From NCBI GenBank assembly GCA_040901765.1, contig JBBDYG010000024.1:1-46374 (forward strand): DNA of 46,374 nt, read 5' to 3'. Made by a program: the position numbers and the translations under genes. The notes under the pieces are model-generated. The model was not told the origin of the DNA. It did not search any database and worked only from the letters and a program-made list of their open reading frames with translations. How positions within the stretch are numbered: position 1 is the stretch's first letter; each line of letters opens with the position of its first letter. Shown one piece after another: positions 1 to 9,032 of the stretch. This DNA is from JBBDYG01 sp040901765. GTDB lineage: Bacteria > Planctomycetota > Planctomycetia > Pirellulales > Lacipirellulaceae.

Positions 1-50
1 TGAACGACTGCCAAGAGCATACCATCCATCAGAATAAGAGTGACAGAGCA

Positions 51-1316
51 CTAGTTGGAATGAGCCCTTGCCGGTAGACAGCTGGCGAGCGCAAGCGCGA
101 AGGCCAGCGCTGCCAGGACCACGCTACCCGGCTCGGGAACGACCGAAACGGTCAAGTTGTCGATCGCTCCGCCGAAGCGGCCGCTCTGAAAATTCGACGG
201 ACCGACGCGCACCCGGACATCCCCACTGCCGTCGCCGACATAGGTAAAGCCCGCCGGCAACAAGTCGATCGCTCCTGCCCAATCCCCCGGCATCACGGTG
301 TGACTGGCCAATACGCTGTCGTTGCCGCGAAGCACCTCGACGAGCAGTCCATCTGCGGCCGTGGTCGCCTGGACGGCCGCCTGATAAACGGCGGGGCTGG
401 CATCAAAATCGACTTGATAGACTTGGCCGGCTGTGTTCGACCCCGCGATCGGAACGTTGAGGGTAATCACGTTGTCCGCCCAAACCAGGACCGCGAAGTC
501 TTGCACGCCGGTGGCGGGACCGCCGGGCTGACCGAACGCCACATGCGCAGCGCCCTCGCCCGACTCCGTCCAGCCGTCGATGTTGCCGTTAAAGCCCAAG
601 TCTCTCCCCGATTGGAATTGCGCAGCAAATTGAACCGTCACGGCGGGCATGTTAGAGAAATCTTCGGCGAAGATCTGGCCGCCATTGGTGATCGTAATGT
701 CATCGATTGCCCCTTCGAATCGGCCGGAATTCAAGGGACCGTTCGGGCCGACGCGGAGACGGATGTCGCCGCTGCCATCGCCCTGATATTGAAAGCTGTC
801 GGGCACAAAGCTCATGTCGCCCGCCCAAGCACCGGGTTCGTAGACGTGGCTGGCGAGCACCGAGTCGTCCCCGCGGAGCATTTCGATCAGCAGTTCATCC
901 CCCGCCTGCGTTGCCTGGCCGGCGACGCCATACGCCGCGGGGCTTGCCACAAAATTGACCGTGTAAGTGGCGCCGCTGATGTTAGAGCCCGCTGCCGCCG
1001 TATCGAGGGTGATGACGTTGTTTTGCCAAAACATGATGGAGGGGTCGGAGGGCGGGAGAAAAAGATTTGCGTGATCCACGATGTGCACGGCGCCGCCGCC
1101 TGCTTTTGCCCAGTCGGGTAGGTCGCCGCTGAACGCTACCGGGTGAGTAGAATCTAATTGACCGCCGTTGAAATTCCCTGCCGGGGCGGTAAAGCCGTTG
1201 AAATCTTCCGAAAAAATCTCCATCGCGAAAGCCGCGGTGTCCCAGCCGCCAATCGCGGCGACCGCAAACAGCACAAAGCTCAATGCACCGAGTCGATGTC
1301 TAGGTTGCTTGGTCAT
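51..1316 (-). CDS. PEP-CTERM protein with two tandem beta-sandwich repeats
   Basis: Exported protein of 421 residues, probably anchored or sorted by an exosortase system. An N-terminal signal segment (hydrophobic stretch after MTKQPRHRLG) and a C-terminal VPEPGS motif followed by a hydrophobic helix and a basic end are visible. Between them lie two homologous repeats of about 180 residues, each opening with a phrase like FxEDF and closing with SGRFxGAIDxxT; both contain NVITL, VLASH and YxGDGSGDxRxRVGP. I chose the ATG at 1316 because GGAGAGGA lies about 10 bases upstream; an ATG at 1325 touches this site and one at 1427 has none. The function of the repeat is unknown to me. The same module sits inside the heme protein at 2550-5678, which suggests shared surface location or ligand. 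It is transcribed divergently from the GntR operon. Confidence 0.85.
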   Translation of the reverse strand: MTKQPRHRLGALSFVLFAVAAIGGWDTAAFAMEIFSEDFNGFTAPAGNFNGGQLDSTHPVAFSGDLPDWAKAGGGAVHIVDHANLFLPPSDPSIMFWQNNVITLDTAAAGSNISGATYTVNFVASPAAYGVAGQATQAGDELLIEMLRGDDSVLASHVYEPGAWAGDMSFVPDSFQYQGDGSGDIRLRVGPNGPLNSGRFEGAIDDITITNGGQIFAEDFSNMPAVTVQFAAQFQSGRDLGFNGNIDGWTESGEGAAHVAFGQPGGPATGVQDFAVLVWADNVITLNVPIAGSNTAGQVYQVDFDASPAVYQAAVQATTAADGLLVEVLRGNDSVLASHTVMPGDWAGAIDLLPAGFTYVGDGSGDVRVRVGPSNFQSGRFGGAIDNLTVSVVPEPGSVVLAALAFALALASCLPARAHSN

Positions 1317-1647
1317 GAGACCCATTCCTCTCCAAGGCAAGAGTTTCCGAATCGACAAGAAAATGAGACTATTCAGCAGACGTTGCGTTACACGCGATGA
1401 AGCAGATAACGAGAACCCCCCATGCATGGACAGGACGCTGAAACGCGCTACTCCCGCAAGCCGTGAAATCCCAAGACTAGCAATACAATGCGCCCCCTGG
1501 TGCCGTCGTGATTATCATCAGTAAAATACTGATTGTCCATAGGTATATGAAAAAAACTGGAATATTTTATCGCCATGGCGTCTGGAGTTGCCGTCGTGTG
1601 CCGAGGTATTTCGGCAGAGTCTTCCCCAGTGGTTATCAGTGTGTTGG

Positions 1648-1676
1648 TTGACAAAGCCGTCTGATAATCATAAAAT
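1648..1676 (+). promoter_or_regulatory. sigma-70-type promoter of the GntR operon
   Basis: TTGACA at 1648-1653, a 17-base spacer and TAAAAT at 1671-1676. This is close to the bacterial consensus and lies about 100 bases upstream of the regulator start at 1774. The hexamers overlap an inverted repeat, TTATCAG (1633-1639) and CTGATAA (1661-1667). Confidence 0.6.
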
Positions 1677-1690
1677 AACGCCAGTCACGG

Positions 1691-1703
1691 TACGTCGGAC
1701 GTA
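1691..1703. promoter_or_regulatory. palindromic operator candidate, TACGTC-G-GACGTA
   Basis: A perfect 6+1+6 palindrome just downstream of the predicted transcription start of the 1648-1676 promoter. Its form (xxGT-NNN-ACxx) matches the operators known for FadR/FCD-type GntR regulators, so autorepression by the protein encoded at 1774 is the simplest reading. It differs in sequence from the TTATGT-NNN-ACATAA sites found later in the window. Confidence 0.45.
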
Positions 1704-1773
1704 TGTCGTGGCTTGCAGGATCTCGGTCTGGAGCAGCCGGATGCTCGAACGAAATGCACGCGGAGAAAATTGA

Positions 1774-2523
1774 ATGACAGCGGCCACTTTGACAATAGTT
1801 CCCTGTAGCGCCGCCGACGTTGTGGATTTAGTCGGCCAATTCATCGTGGCCAACAGCTTGCGCCCGGGAGAACGGTTACCGCCGATTCGGGAACTGGCTG
1901 TGCGATTCGGCGTCAAGACCGGAACCGTCCGCGACGCACTGCTTGATGCTCAAGGTAAAGGCCTGGTGAAAGTGCTTCCTCGCGTGGGAGCGATCGTGCA
2001 ATCGCCTGGCGATGCTCAGCCGCAGGCAGTCGCAAAGCACATGAGCAAGAACTTGAGGGAACTTATGGCTGCGCAGGATCAGAACCTATTTCACGTTTTG
2101 GATATGCGCGAAGTCCTGGAGTTGAGCACGATCGCACGAGCATCTCGGCGGCGGGAATTGCCCGACCTTTTTCGTCTTCGCCAGATCCTCGAGGAAATGG
2201 CGGCTATTCCGGTAACGGAGCAGGCTCCCGAGACAGAATATGTCGATTTGGACATCCAATTCCATCTGGAAATCGGCAGGCTATCCGGTAATACGGTGAT
2301 GACGTCCATGCTGCGGGTATTGTTAGAAGAACTAATTCCTCACTTGGGCCGAATCCGGTGGTCGGCGCAACGTCGTGAAGAGACGAACGCGTCTCACGCG
2401 AGAATGTATAGGACACTTGTCGCCGGTGACGTGGAGGCGGCGCAGGACGAAATGCGAGCCCATATCCGCACGGCATACAGCAGTCTGCTGGAAGAGCTTC
2501 GCGAACCGCCTTCGATGAATTAG
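1774..2523 (+). CDS. GntR-family regulator, FadR/FCD subfamily
   Basis: Transcription regulator of 249 residues, the usual FCD length. The N-terminal winged helix (about residues 20-80) carries PGERLPPIRELAVRFGV and GTVRDAL, the GntR recognition pattern; the C-terminal helical FCD ligand-binding domain (about 105-240) has DMREVLEL, DLDIQFHLEIGRLSGN and a final HxxMYRTLVAGD stretch. FCD domains usually bind small carboxylic acids or sugar acids, often with a metal held by Asp/His. GGAG at 1762-1765 supports the start. It is first gene of a same-strand row that reaches 12733 and probably controls it and itself through the palindrome at 1691. Confidence 0.9.
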   Translation: MTAATLTIVPCSAADVVDLVGQFIVANSLRPGERLPPIRELAVRFGVKTGTVRDALLDAQGKGLVKVLPRVGAIVQSPGDAQPQAVAKHMSKNLRELMAAQDQNLFHVLDMREVLELSTIARASRRRELPDLFRLRQILEEMAAIPVTEQAPETEYVDLDIQFHLEIGRLSGNTVMTSMLRVLLEELIPHLGRIRWSAQRREETNASHARMYRTLVAGDVEAAQDEMRAHIRTAYSSLLEELREPPSMN

Positions 2524-2549
2524 CGCCGCAGCGAAAGTACCACGTTCGG

Positions 2550-5500
2550 ATGAGCTTCAACCGACTATCTAATTGGGCTGGTCATATGGTCGTAGGGGCA
2601 TGCGCGCTGGTGGTTCTTGCAGGGGCGGTAGCCTCGACGGCCGAAGACCAAACCCAGTCCCCGACGATTGATCCAAAAGGGATTGATTTTTTTGAGCGAC
2701 AGATTCGTCCAGTCTTGGTTGAGCGGTGCTACAAATGCCATTCGATAGCCGCCGAGACAATCCAAGGGGGCTTACGGCTCGATGATCGCCGGGCGACCCA
2801 GGCGGGGGGCGACTCGGGGCCGGCCGTTCAGCCAGGAAATGCCGACGAAAGCTACTTGCTTCAGGCAATTAACTATACGGGCGAGTTTTATGACATGCCG
2901 CCGGACGGCAAGTTACCGGACGATGTAATCGCCGATTTTCGCCGCTGGATCGAAATGGGCGCTCCCGATCCACGCGAGGCGCCCGAAGACGACGCGGCCC
3001 CGCGCGAAACACCAACGGCGGCCGGGCGCGAGGAGCTATGGGTTCTTCAACCGCTTCAGCGCCCCGACATTCCGCCGGAGAAGAATTCGACCTGGCCGCG
3101 GGGCGTGGTCGACCAATTCGTTCTTGCGAAGCTTGAGACGGCCGGGCTTGCGCCGGCCGGCGCCGCCGACCGTTATACGCTGCTGAGGCGAGTGACGTAC
3201 GACTTGACCGGCCTGCCTCCGACACCGGGAGAGATCGACGCATTCGTCGCCGATTCCTCGGCGGGCGCCTACGAAAAAGTGGTCGATCGCTTGCTCGCGT
3301 CGCCTGCATTCGGCGAGCATTGGGCGCGGCATTGGTTCGATCTGAGCTGCTATGCAGATTTGGCGGACGTTCAGGGCGACGTGGTCGTACATAGCGCCTG
3401 GAGGTACCGCGACTACGTCATCGATGCGTTCAACAACGATAAGCCTTTTGACCGGTTTATCCTGGAACAGATTGCCGGCGACCTGCTTCCATATGATTCG
3501 GTGCTCCAACAGCGAGAACAGATGATCGCCACGGGTTATCTTTCGATCGGGCCTTGGGCGCTACAGAACTACGTCAAGCAGCAGCTCGATGCCGACGTGG
3601 TGGACCATCAAATTGATAAGATCGGACGCACGTTTCTGGGGATGTCGATACGCTGCGCTCGCTGCCACGATCATAAATTTGATCCGATCCCGACCCGCGA
3701 CTATTACGCGCTGGCCGGCATTTTTCATAGCACGCTGACCACGCGTTACGACGGCCCCGGCGTGTGGAGCCAGATCGTAACGCGACCGCTTCCCAATCTG
3801 CCGAGTGATGATCAGCAAGCGACAAAGTACGAGAATACATTGGCCGATCTGAAGGCGCAGCGCACGGAACTTGAGGCGAAACGGCGAGCACTCGGAGACG
3901 ACAATGCCTCGGGGCAGCCCGTCGAGAAAGTGGTGAGCAACTCGGGGAATGCGATTACGCTCGAGACGCCGATTGCGGCGAACTTGGCGGGGCGTCGATA
4001 CCGAGTGTCGTTCGCCGCGGGACCAACGGTGTGGAGCGTGCCGTCGCAGGCGACGACGCAGGATGATGGAATCCTCGTTCAGGTACTGCGTAAGGATGGA
4101 ACGTTACTCGTCAATCACGTCTGCCACCCAGGGGAGTGGTTGGGTCGGCCGAATGCACAAGAGCTGCACGAACAGTCATTTGAGTACGACGGCGATGGAA
4201 CGGGAGATGTGACGATTCACGTGGTTGCTTATCCGTTGGGGACCGCCCGGTTTGGGGGCGCCTTCGACAATTTGAAAGTGACCGACGCAAAGAGCAACGA
4301 GGAAGTGTTCGGCGAGGACTTCAACTCCTATCAAGGCGGCAGCGCAATAGGATCTCAGGCGCACACCCAACTTCGCGTGCATGGGGCCGGGGTTTTTCCG
4401 GGCTGGCGCGGCGGCGGGATCAACAACTCCCACGCGGTCGAGATGAAAAAGGGCGGTGGCGAAACGAATTTTTCCGTCCAACTGTACAGCGGCGATCGAG
4501 CGACTTCCGACAACCCCCGCGTGCGCGAACTCGACGAGCAATTGACCGACCTGGTCACCCGGCTGCAGTTGCTGGAGTACGATCGGCCGACCTTTACGCA
4601 GGCCATGTCGGTGCAAGACGTGGCGGAGCCGCACGATGCCCCGATTTACGTCCGGGGCAACTTCAAAACGCCTGGCGAAATGGTGCCGCGCGGATTTCTC
4701 TCGGCAATTTGCGAGGAATCGAGCCCTCCGATTGCCGAGGGAGCGAGTGGCCGAATCGAGTTAGCCCAGTGGCTTACTAGTGAACAGAATCCGGTGACGC
4801 CGCGAGTGTTGGCGAACCGGGTTTGGCAGCATATTTTCGGCGCCGGACTGGTGCGGTCGGTCGACTATTTTGGCGTGCATGGCGAGAAGCCGAGTCACCC
4901 GGAGTTGCTGGATTATCTGGCGATTCGATTTAGGAATGATTTGAAGTGGTCGCTCAAGGGGCTGATTCGTGAGCTGGTTCTTTCGAGCGTCTACCAGATG
5001 GCGAGCAGCAACAACTCGGCGGCTACAACCGTTGACCCCGACAATCGGTTGCTGTGGCGAATGAATCGACGTCGATTGACCGCGGAATCGATTCGCGACG
5101 GCATGCTAGCGATCAGCGGCAGGCTGGATCACGGCCGAGGCGGACCATCGCTGGGGCTGGAGATTCCCGGCAACGTGAACGGCATCGGCGACAACGTAAA
5201 TCTTCCGACGTATTCCGGGCGTAAGATTCCAGATCGCGTGGTACGTCGGCGTGCGATCTACTTGCCGTTCTTTCGAAAGCCGCCCGGTGGCGAGTTGGAA
5301 GTTTTAAACGTATTCGATTTTCCCCACCCGAGCGAAATCACCGGGCAGCGTGCCGAAAGAACGATCGCCACACAGGCTCTCTTCCTGCTGAATTCGCCCT
5401 TCGTCCGCGAGCAGAGCAAGTACATGGCGGAACGATTGCTGTCGCTGCGCACGTCGGGCGAGCCGGTGAAGAACAAGGCGCTGCTACATGACCTGTACTT

Positions 5501-5678
5501 GCTGGTGCTCAACCGCCCGCCGGACGCGTCGGAAGCGGGGCAAGGAATTGGCTACCTGGGCGAGTATCGCGAGGCGCGAAGCGCCATGCCGGATCCCCCC
5601 GTCGATCTTGAGCTCGAGGCGTGGGCGGACTTCTGCCGTGCGTTGTTCGCATCGAACGAATTCCTGTTTAACGAATGA
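2550..5678 (+). CDS. PSCyt1-DUF1549-DUF1553 heme-motif protein with inserted beta-sandwich module
   Basis: Exported protein of 1042 residues with a hydrophobic leader (about 12-31). PSCyt1 has a CxxCH heme motif at C60/C63/H64; DUF1549 (about 105-400) contains a second CARCH at C369/C372/H373 followed by DHKFDPIP; DUF1553 (about 690-990) contains VLANRVWQHIFG and FNV/FDFP-type motifs (VLNVFDFPHPSE). These families are abundant in planctomycetes and are thought to form a secreted, cytochrome-like pair with DUF1501; their substrate is not established. Residues about 455-650 are an insertion that splits a predicted coiled coil (LKAQRTELEAKRRAL before, RVRELDEQLTDLVTRLQLLE after) and resembles the repeats of the PEP-CTERM protein at 51-1316. 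It starts 26 bases after the regulator stop. Confidence 0.9.
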   Translation: MSFNRLSNWAGHMVVGACALVVLAGAVASTAEDQTQSPTIDPKGIDFFERQIRPVLVERCYKCHSIAAETIQGGLRLDDRRATQAGGDSGPAVQPGNADESYLLQAINYTGEFYDMPPDGKLPDDVIADFRRWIEMGAPDPREAPEDDAAPRETPTAAGREELWVLQPLQRPDIPPEKNSTWPRGVVDQFVLAKLETAGLAPAGAADRYTLLRRVTYDLTGLPPTPGEIDAFVADSSAGAYEKVVDRLLASPAFGEHWARHWFDLSCYADLADVQGDVVVHSAWRYRDYVIDAFNNDKPFDRFILEQIAGDLLPYDSVLQQREQMIATGYLSIGPWALQNYVKQQLDADVVDHQIDKIGRTFLGMSIRCARCHDHKFDPIPTRDYYALAGIFHSTLTTRYDGPGVWSQIVTRPLPNLPSDDQQATKYENTLADLKAQRTELEAKRRALGDDNASGQPVEKVVSNSGNAITLETPIAANLAGRRYRVSFAAGPTVWSVPSQATTQDDGILVQVLRKDGTLLVNHVCHPGEWLGRPNAQELHEQSFEYDGDGTGDVTIHVVAYPLGTARFGGAFDNLKVTDAKSNEEVFGEDFNSYQGGSAIGSQAHTQLRVHGAGVFPGWRGGGINNSHAVEMKKGGGETNFSVQLYSGDRATSDNPRVRELDEQLTDLVTRLQLLEYDRPTFTQAMSVQDVAEPHDAPIYVRGNFKTPGEMVPRGFLSAICEESSPPIAEGASGRIELAQWLTSEQNPVTPRVLANRVWQHIFGAGLVRSVDYFGVHGEKPSHPELLDYLAIRFRNDLKWSLKGLIRELVLSSVYQMASSNNSAATTVDPDNRLLWRMNRRRLTAESIRDGMLAISGRLDHGRGGPSLGLEIPGNVNGIGDNVNLPTYSGRKIPDRVVRRRAIYLPFFRKPPGGELEVLNVFDFPHPSEITGQRAERTIATQALFLLNSPFVREQSKYMAERLLSLRTSGEPVKNKALLHDLYLLVLNRPPDASEAGQGIGYLGEYREARSAMPDPPVDLELEAWADFCRALFASNEFLFNE

Positions 5679-5689
5679 ACGGAGCGGAG

Positions 5690-7081
5690 ATGTTCACACG
5701 CCGGCAGATGCTGCAAAGATGCGGTTGTGGTTTTGGCTCGATAGCATTGAGCGCGATGTTCAATGACATGTCGAGAGCGGCCGCTCCGCTCGCCAGCAGG
5801 AGTCCGCACTTTCGGCCGCGCGCCAAGCGCGTGATCTTTTTGTTCATGGCCGGCGGGCCTTCGCAGATCGACATGTTCGATTACAAGCCGCGGCTCAGGA
5901 GCGAAAATGGCCAGCCGCTCCCGTTCTCTCTGCCGGACACCGAGGCCAGCGTCGGCCTGAACAACACGCGGCTGCTGGGGCCCGTGACAACGTTTAGTCA
6001 TCAAGGAGAGGCGGGTCTGTTCATGACCGACCTGTGGCCCCACATGGCACGCCACGCCGATACGCTGTGCCTTCTGCGAGCCGTGGAGTCGGACAGTCTC
6101 AATCACCCGCTGGCGACGAACCTGCTGCACAACGGATCGCTCAACGACCCGGTGCCCGCGATGGGCGCTTGGTTGTCTTATGGCCTGGGAACCGAGAACC
6201 AGCAGCTTCCTTCCTACATCACGATTGTTCCGACCGGGACGGAACGAAACTATGGAAGCGGCTTCTTGCCGGCGATCCACCAGGGAACGCCGATCCAAGA
6301 AGTGAGCAGCGATCCGAACCGACCGGCGATACGGAATTTAATCGACGCCGGGACATCGCCGTCATTGCAGCGGCGGCGATTGGATCTGATTCAGGCGATG
6401 AACCGGCACAAGTTGGCACGTCTCGAGCATGATCAGCAAATGGAAGGCGTCATCGAATCGTTCGAGCTGGCGTTTCGCATGCAGACGCAAACGCCGAAGC
6501 TCGTCGATTTGTCGACGGAATCAAAATCGGTGATGGAGCTTTATGGAATTGGCGAGGAGCCGACCGATCGATTCGGTCGCCAGTGTCTGCTGGCGCGGCG
6601 ATTTGCGGAGGCGGGAGTCCGTTTTGTGCAGGTCTCGCTCGACGGCTGGGATCACCACGGCGGGATTGCGACGGGTCTGCCCAGTATGTTGAAGATTTCC
6701 GATAAGCCGATTGCCGGCCTGCTAACCGACTTAAATTCGCGCGGCTTGCTGGAGGACACGCTCGTGTTGTGGTCGGGCGAATTCGGCCGCACACCGTTCA
6801 GCCAGGACAATAGCGGCGGAGGGGATGTAGGCCGCGATCACAATGACAAGGGATTCACCGTATGGATGGCTGGGGGCGGGACCAAGGCGGGCCTGGTTCA
6901 CGGCACAACCGACGAATTTGGCTTCCGCGCCGTGGACGGCAGAGTCCATGTACACGATTTGCACGCAACGATTCTGCACCTCTTGGGAATCGATCACAAA
7001 CGCTTGACTTATCGCCACATTGGCCGCGATTTTCGATTGACGGATGTGTTCGGCAACGTGGCGCATGAGATCATCGCGTGA
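5690..7081 (+). CDS. DUF1501 family protein with twin-arginine leader
   Basis: Protein of 463 residues from the ATG at 5690; GGAG at 5681-5684 supports this start, while an earlier ATG at 5675 would overlap the previous stop by four bases (ATGA) but has no ribosome site. The leader FTRRQMLQRCG is a Tat-type signal, so the folded protein is exported. DUF1501 belongs to the alkaline-phosphatase/sulfatase-like fold; I can see FMAGGPSQIDMFDYKP near the N-terminus, DGWDHHGG, WSGEFGRTPF, GRDHN and the C-terminal DLHATILHLLGIDH metal-type motifs. It is the usual partner of the DUF1549/DUF1553 protein directly upstream. Biochemical role unproven. Confidence 0.92.
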   Translation: MFTRRQMLQRCGCGFGSIALSAMFNDMSRAAAPLASRSPHFRPRAKRVIFLFMAGGPSQIDMFDYKPRLRSENGQPLPFSLPDTEASVGLNNTRLLGPVTTFSHQGEAGLFMTDLWPHMARHADTLCLLRAVESDSLNHPLATNLLHNGSLNDPVPAMGAWLSYGLGTENQQLPSYITIVPTGTERNYGSGFLPAIHQGTPIQEVSSDPNRPAIRNLIDAGTSPSLQRRRLDLIQAMNRHKLARLEHDQQMEGVIESFELAFRMQTQTPKLVDLSTESKSVMELYGIGEEPTDRFGRQCLLARRFAEAGVRFVQVSLDGWDHHGGIATGLPSMLKISDKPIAGLLTDLNSRGLLEDTLVLWSGEFGRTPFSQDNSGGGDVGRDHNDKGFTVWMAGGGTKAGLVHGTTDEFGFRAVDGRVHVHDLHATILHLLGIDHKRLTYRHIGRDFRLTDVFGNVAHEIIA

Positions 7082-7116
7082 CGGCGACGACACCATTTCA
7101 GACAAGGCACACTCTG

Positions 7117-9027
7117 ATGCGGCTCCATTTTTACGCCGTCTTGTGGATAGTCACCAACCTGTTCGCCGCCACGGCGCGGTGTACTGAGCCGATCCTACTG
7201 CGCGCGGGACCGGTGACGATGGCGTTCGACGTCGAGAATGCGGCGCTGCGATACATCAAAGTCGGCTCGGACGAAGTGCTGCGGGGCATCACCGCACCAA
7301 TTCGCAACGAAACCTGGGGAACGGTGCGCCCCCAAGTATCGAATGTGCGCCTGGAGGACGGGAAGGACCACTTCACGCTGACGTTTGAAACGGTGTGCCG
7401 AGAAGGCGACGTCGATTTCCGCTGGCAGGGCCGGATTGTTGGCACTCGGACGGGCGATGTGGAATTCGCGTTTGACGGCGTAGCGCACTCCACGTTCCTT
7501 CGCAATCGCATCGGCTTTTGCGTGCTGCATGCTGCATCGGCGGCGGGCAAGCCGTGGAGAATCGAGCATGTGGATGGGGCGGAGTCAGTGGGACATTTTC
7601 CGGTGCAAGTTTCACCGCACCAACCAGCAAAGAACCTGCGATCAATAGCACACGAAGTGAAGCCGGGCCTGATGGCCATTGTGGAGTTCGAAGGCGACGT
7701 CTTCGAGATGGAAGACCAGCGCAATTGGACCGACGCGTCGTTCAAAACCTATTGCACGCCGCTGGAGCTGCCGTACCCCGTGGAAGTGAAAGAAGGGGCA
7801 AGTATCTCGCAACGGATTCGCATTCGTGTGGAGGGAGCAGTCCCAGGCGAAACCGCTGATGATGGCCCGGTCGTTCTCAGTCGGGGCGAAAAGCAGTGGC
7901 CTGTTCCGCGCCTGGGGTTACAGATATCGAGTGAGAGCGACGATCTCAATGAACGGCAACTGCAACTACTGAAGGCATTGCGACTGGACCATCTCTATGT
8001 GAGCGTCGCACCCTCGGAACATGCGTTCGACGACAAGCTGCGGCGGGCCGTCCGTGAAGCGAATGCGCTCGGCGTCCCGCTGCACGTGGCGATTCGCTTG
8101 GGTGAACATCCTGATGTGGAAATGAAATACCTGGTGCGTGAGTTGAAAGGCGCCGCGGCCAACGTTGTCGTTTACTTGATCAACACGCTAGATTCAGCGA
8201 CCTTTGAACTGGCTCGCGAAATGCTGAAACCTGTTGCTGGCAGGGCTTTGATCGGGGTGGGTTGCGACACGAACTTTGTCGACTTGAATCGCAATCGACC
8301 GACGGCCCAGATGGACGTTGTTTCGTATGCGATCAATCCGCAGATCCACGCCTTTGACAATGCGTCGATGGTCGAGACGCTGCCGATTCATGCAGAAACG
8401 GCCCGCACCGCGCGAGAGTTTGTGGGCAAGAGTCCACTGGTGATCGGTCCAATCACGTTGCGGCCACAACAGCTAAGTCCGAAGGCCTCAGGGTCGCTTG
8501 CGGCCGATGTCGACGTGCGCCAGCCGACTTTATTTGCGGCGGGGTGGACGATGGGGAGCATCAAGTATTTGGCCGAGGCCGAGGTGGCCGGCGCGACATA
8601 TTTCGAGACGGTCGGTTGGAAAGGCGTCATGGAACTGGATCAGCCTACGAATCGAGCGGCTGAGTTTTCGTCGACGCCGGGCAAGGTCCATCCGGTGTAT
8701 TTCGTGTTGCGTGAACTGGCCGATTTTGAAGGCGGACACGTACGGCAGTTTGATTCGTCTGCCCCGCTCTCGATCGTGGGGCTTGCACTGGAAAAGGATG
8801 GCCAGACCCGAATACTGATTGCTAATCTGACCGGGCGACCGCAATCGGTTGCTGTGCGCGGCGGCCTCGAACCGCGCACTATCTCGGTTCTCGACGAAGA
8901 GTCGGTTTCCGCTGCAAACGCGAATGCCGATGGATTCGGCAGCCGGCCTACATCGCCTGTTTCGAATGATTCGCCCCTCGTCGTTCCGCCATACGCAATC
9001 GCCCGAATTGATGGGGGCACAAATTGA
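7117..9027 (+). CDS. secreted D-apionate lactonase-like protein (ApnL family)
   Basis: Predicted 636-residue exported enzyme. The start at 7117 gives a clean signal peptide (MRLHFYAVLWIVTNLFA); a GTG at 7078 overlapping the DUF1501 stop is the alternative. Three parts are visible: an N-terminal beta domain (about 20-255) with GTVRPQVSNV, RNRIGFCVLH, FEMEDQRNWTDASFKTY; a TIM-barrel-like middle (about 260-540) with SYAINPQIHAFDNASMVETL and TYFETVGWKGVME; and a C-terminal beta domain. From memory these match the D-apionate lactonase family, which opens the lactone made by oxidising apiose. Recognition is by motif memory only, so related lactonase or glycosidase activity is possible. A signal peptide on such an enzyme is notable and would place the reaction outside the cytoplasm. 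Confidence 0.6.
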   Translation: MRLHFYAVLWIVTNLFAATARCTEPILLRAGPVTMAFDVENAALRYIKVGSDEVLRGITAPIRNETWGTVRPQVSNVRLEDGKDHFTLTFETVCREGDVDFRWQGRIVGTRTGDVEFAFDGVAHSTFLRNRIGFCVLHAASAAGKPWRIEHVDGAESVGHFPVQVSPHQPAKNLRSIAHEVKPGLMAIVEFEGDVFEMEDQRNWTDASFKTYCTPLELPYPVEVKEGASISQRIRIRVEGAVPGETADDGPVVLSRGEKQWPVPRLGLQISSESDDLNERQLQLLKALRLDHLYVSVAPSEHAFDDKLRRAVREANALGVPLHVAIRLGEHPDVEMKYLVRELKGAAANVVVYLINTLDSATFELAREMLKPVAGRALIGVGCDTNFVDLNRNRPTAQMDVVSYAINPQIHAFDNASMVETLPIHAETARTAREFVGKSPLVIGPITLRPQQLSPKASGSLAADVDVRQPTLFAAGWTMGSIKYLAEAEVAGATYFETVGWKGVMELDQPTNRAAEFSSTPGKVHPVYFVLRELADFEGGHVRQFDSSAPLSIVGLALEKDGQTRILIANLTGRPQSVAVRGGLEPRTISVLDEESVSAANANADGFGSRPTSPVSNDSPLVVPPYAIARIDGGTN

Positions 9028-9032
9028 CGGAC

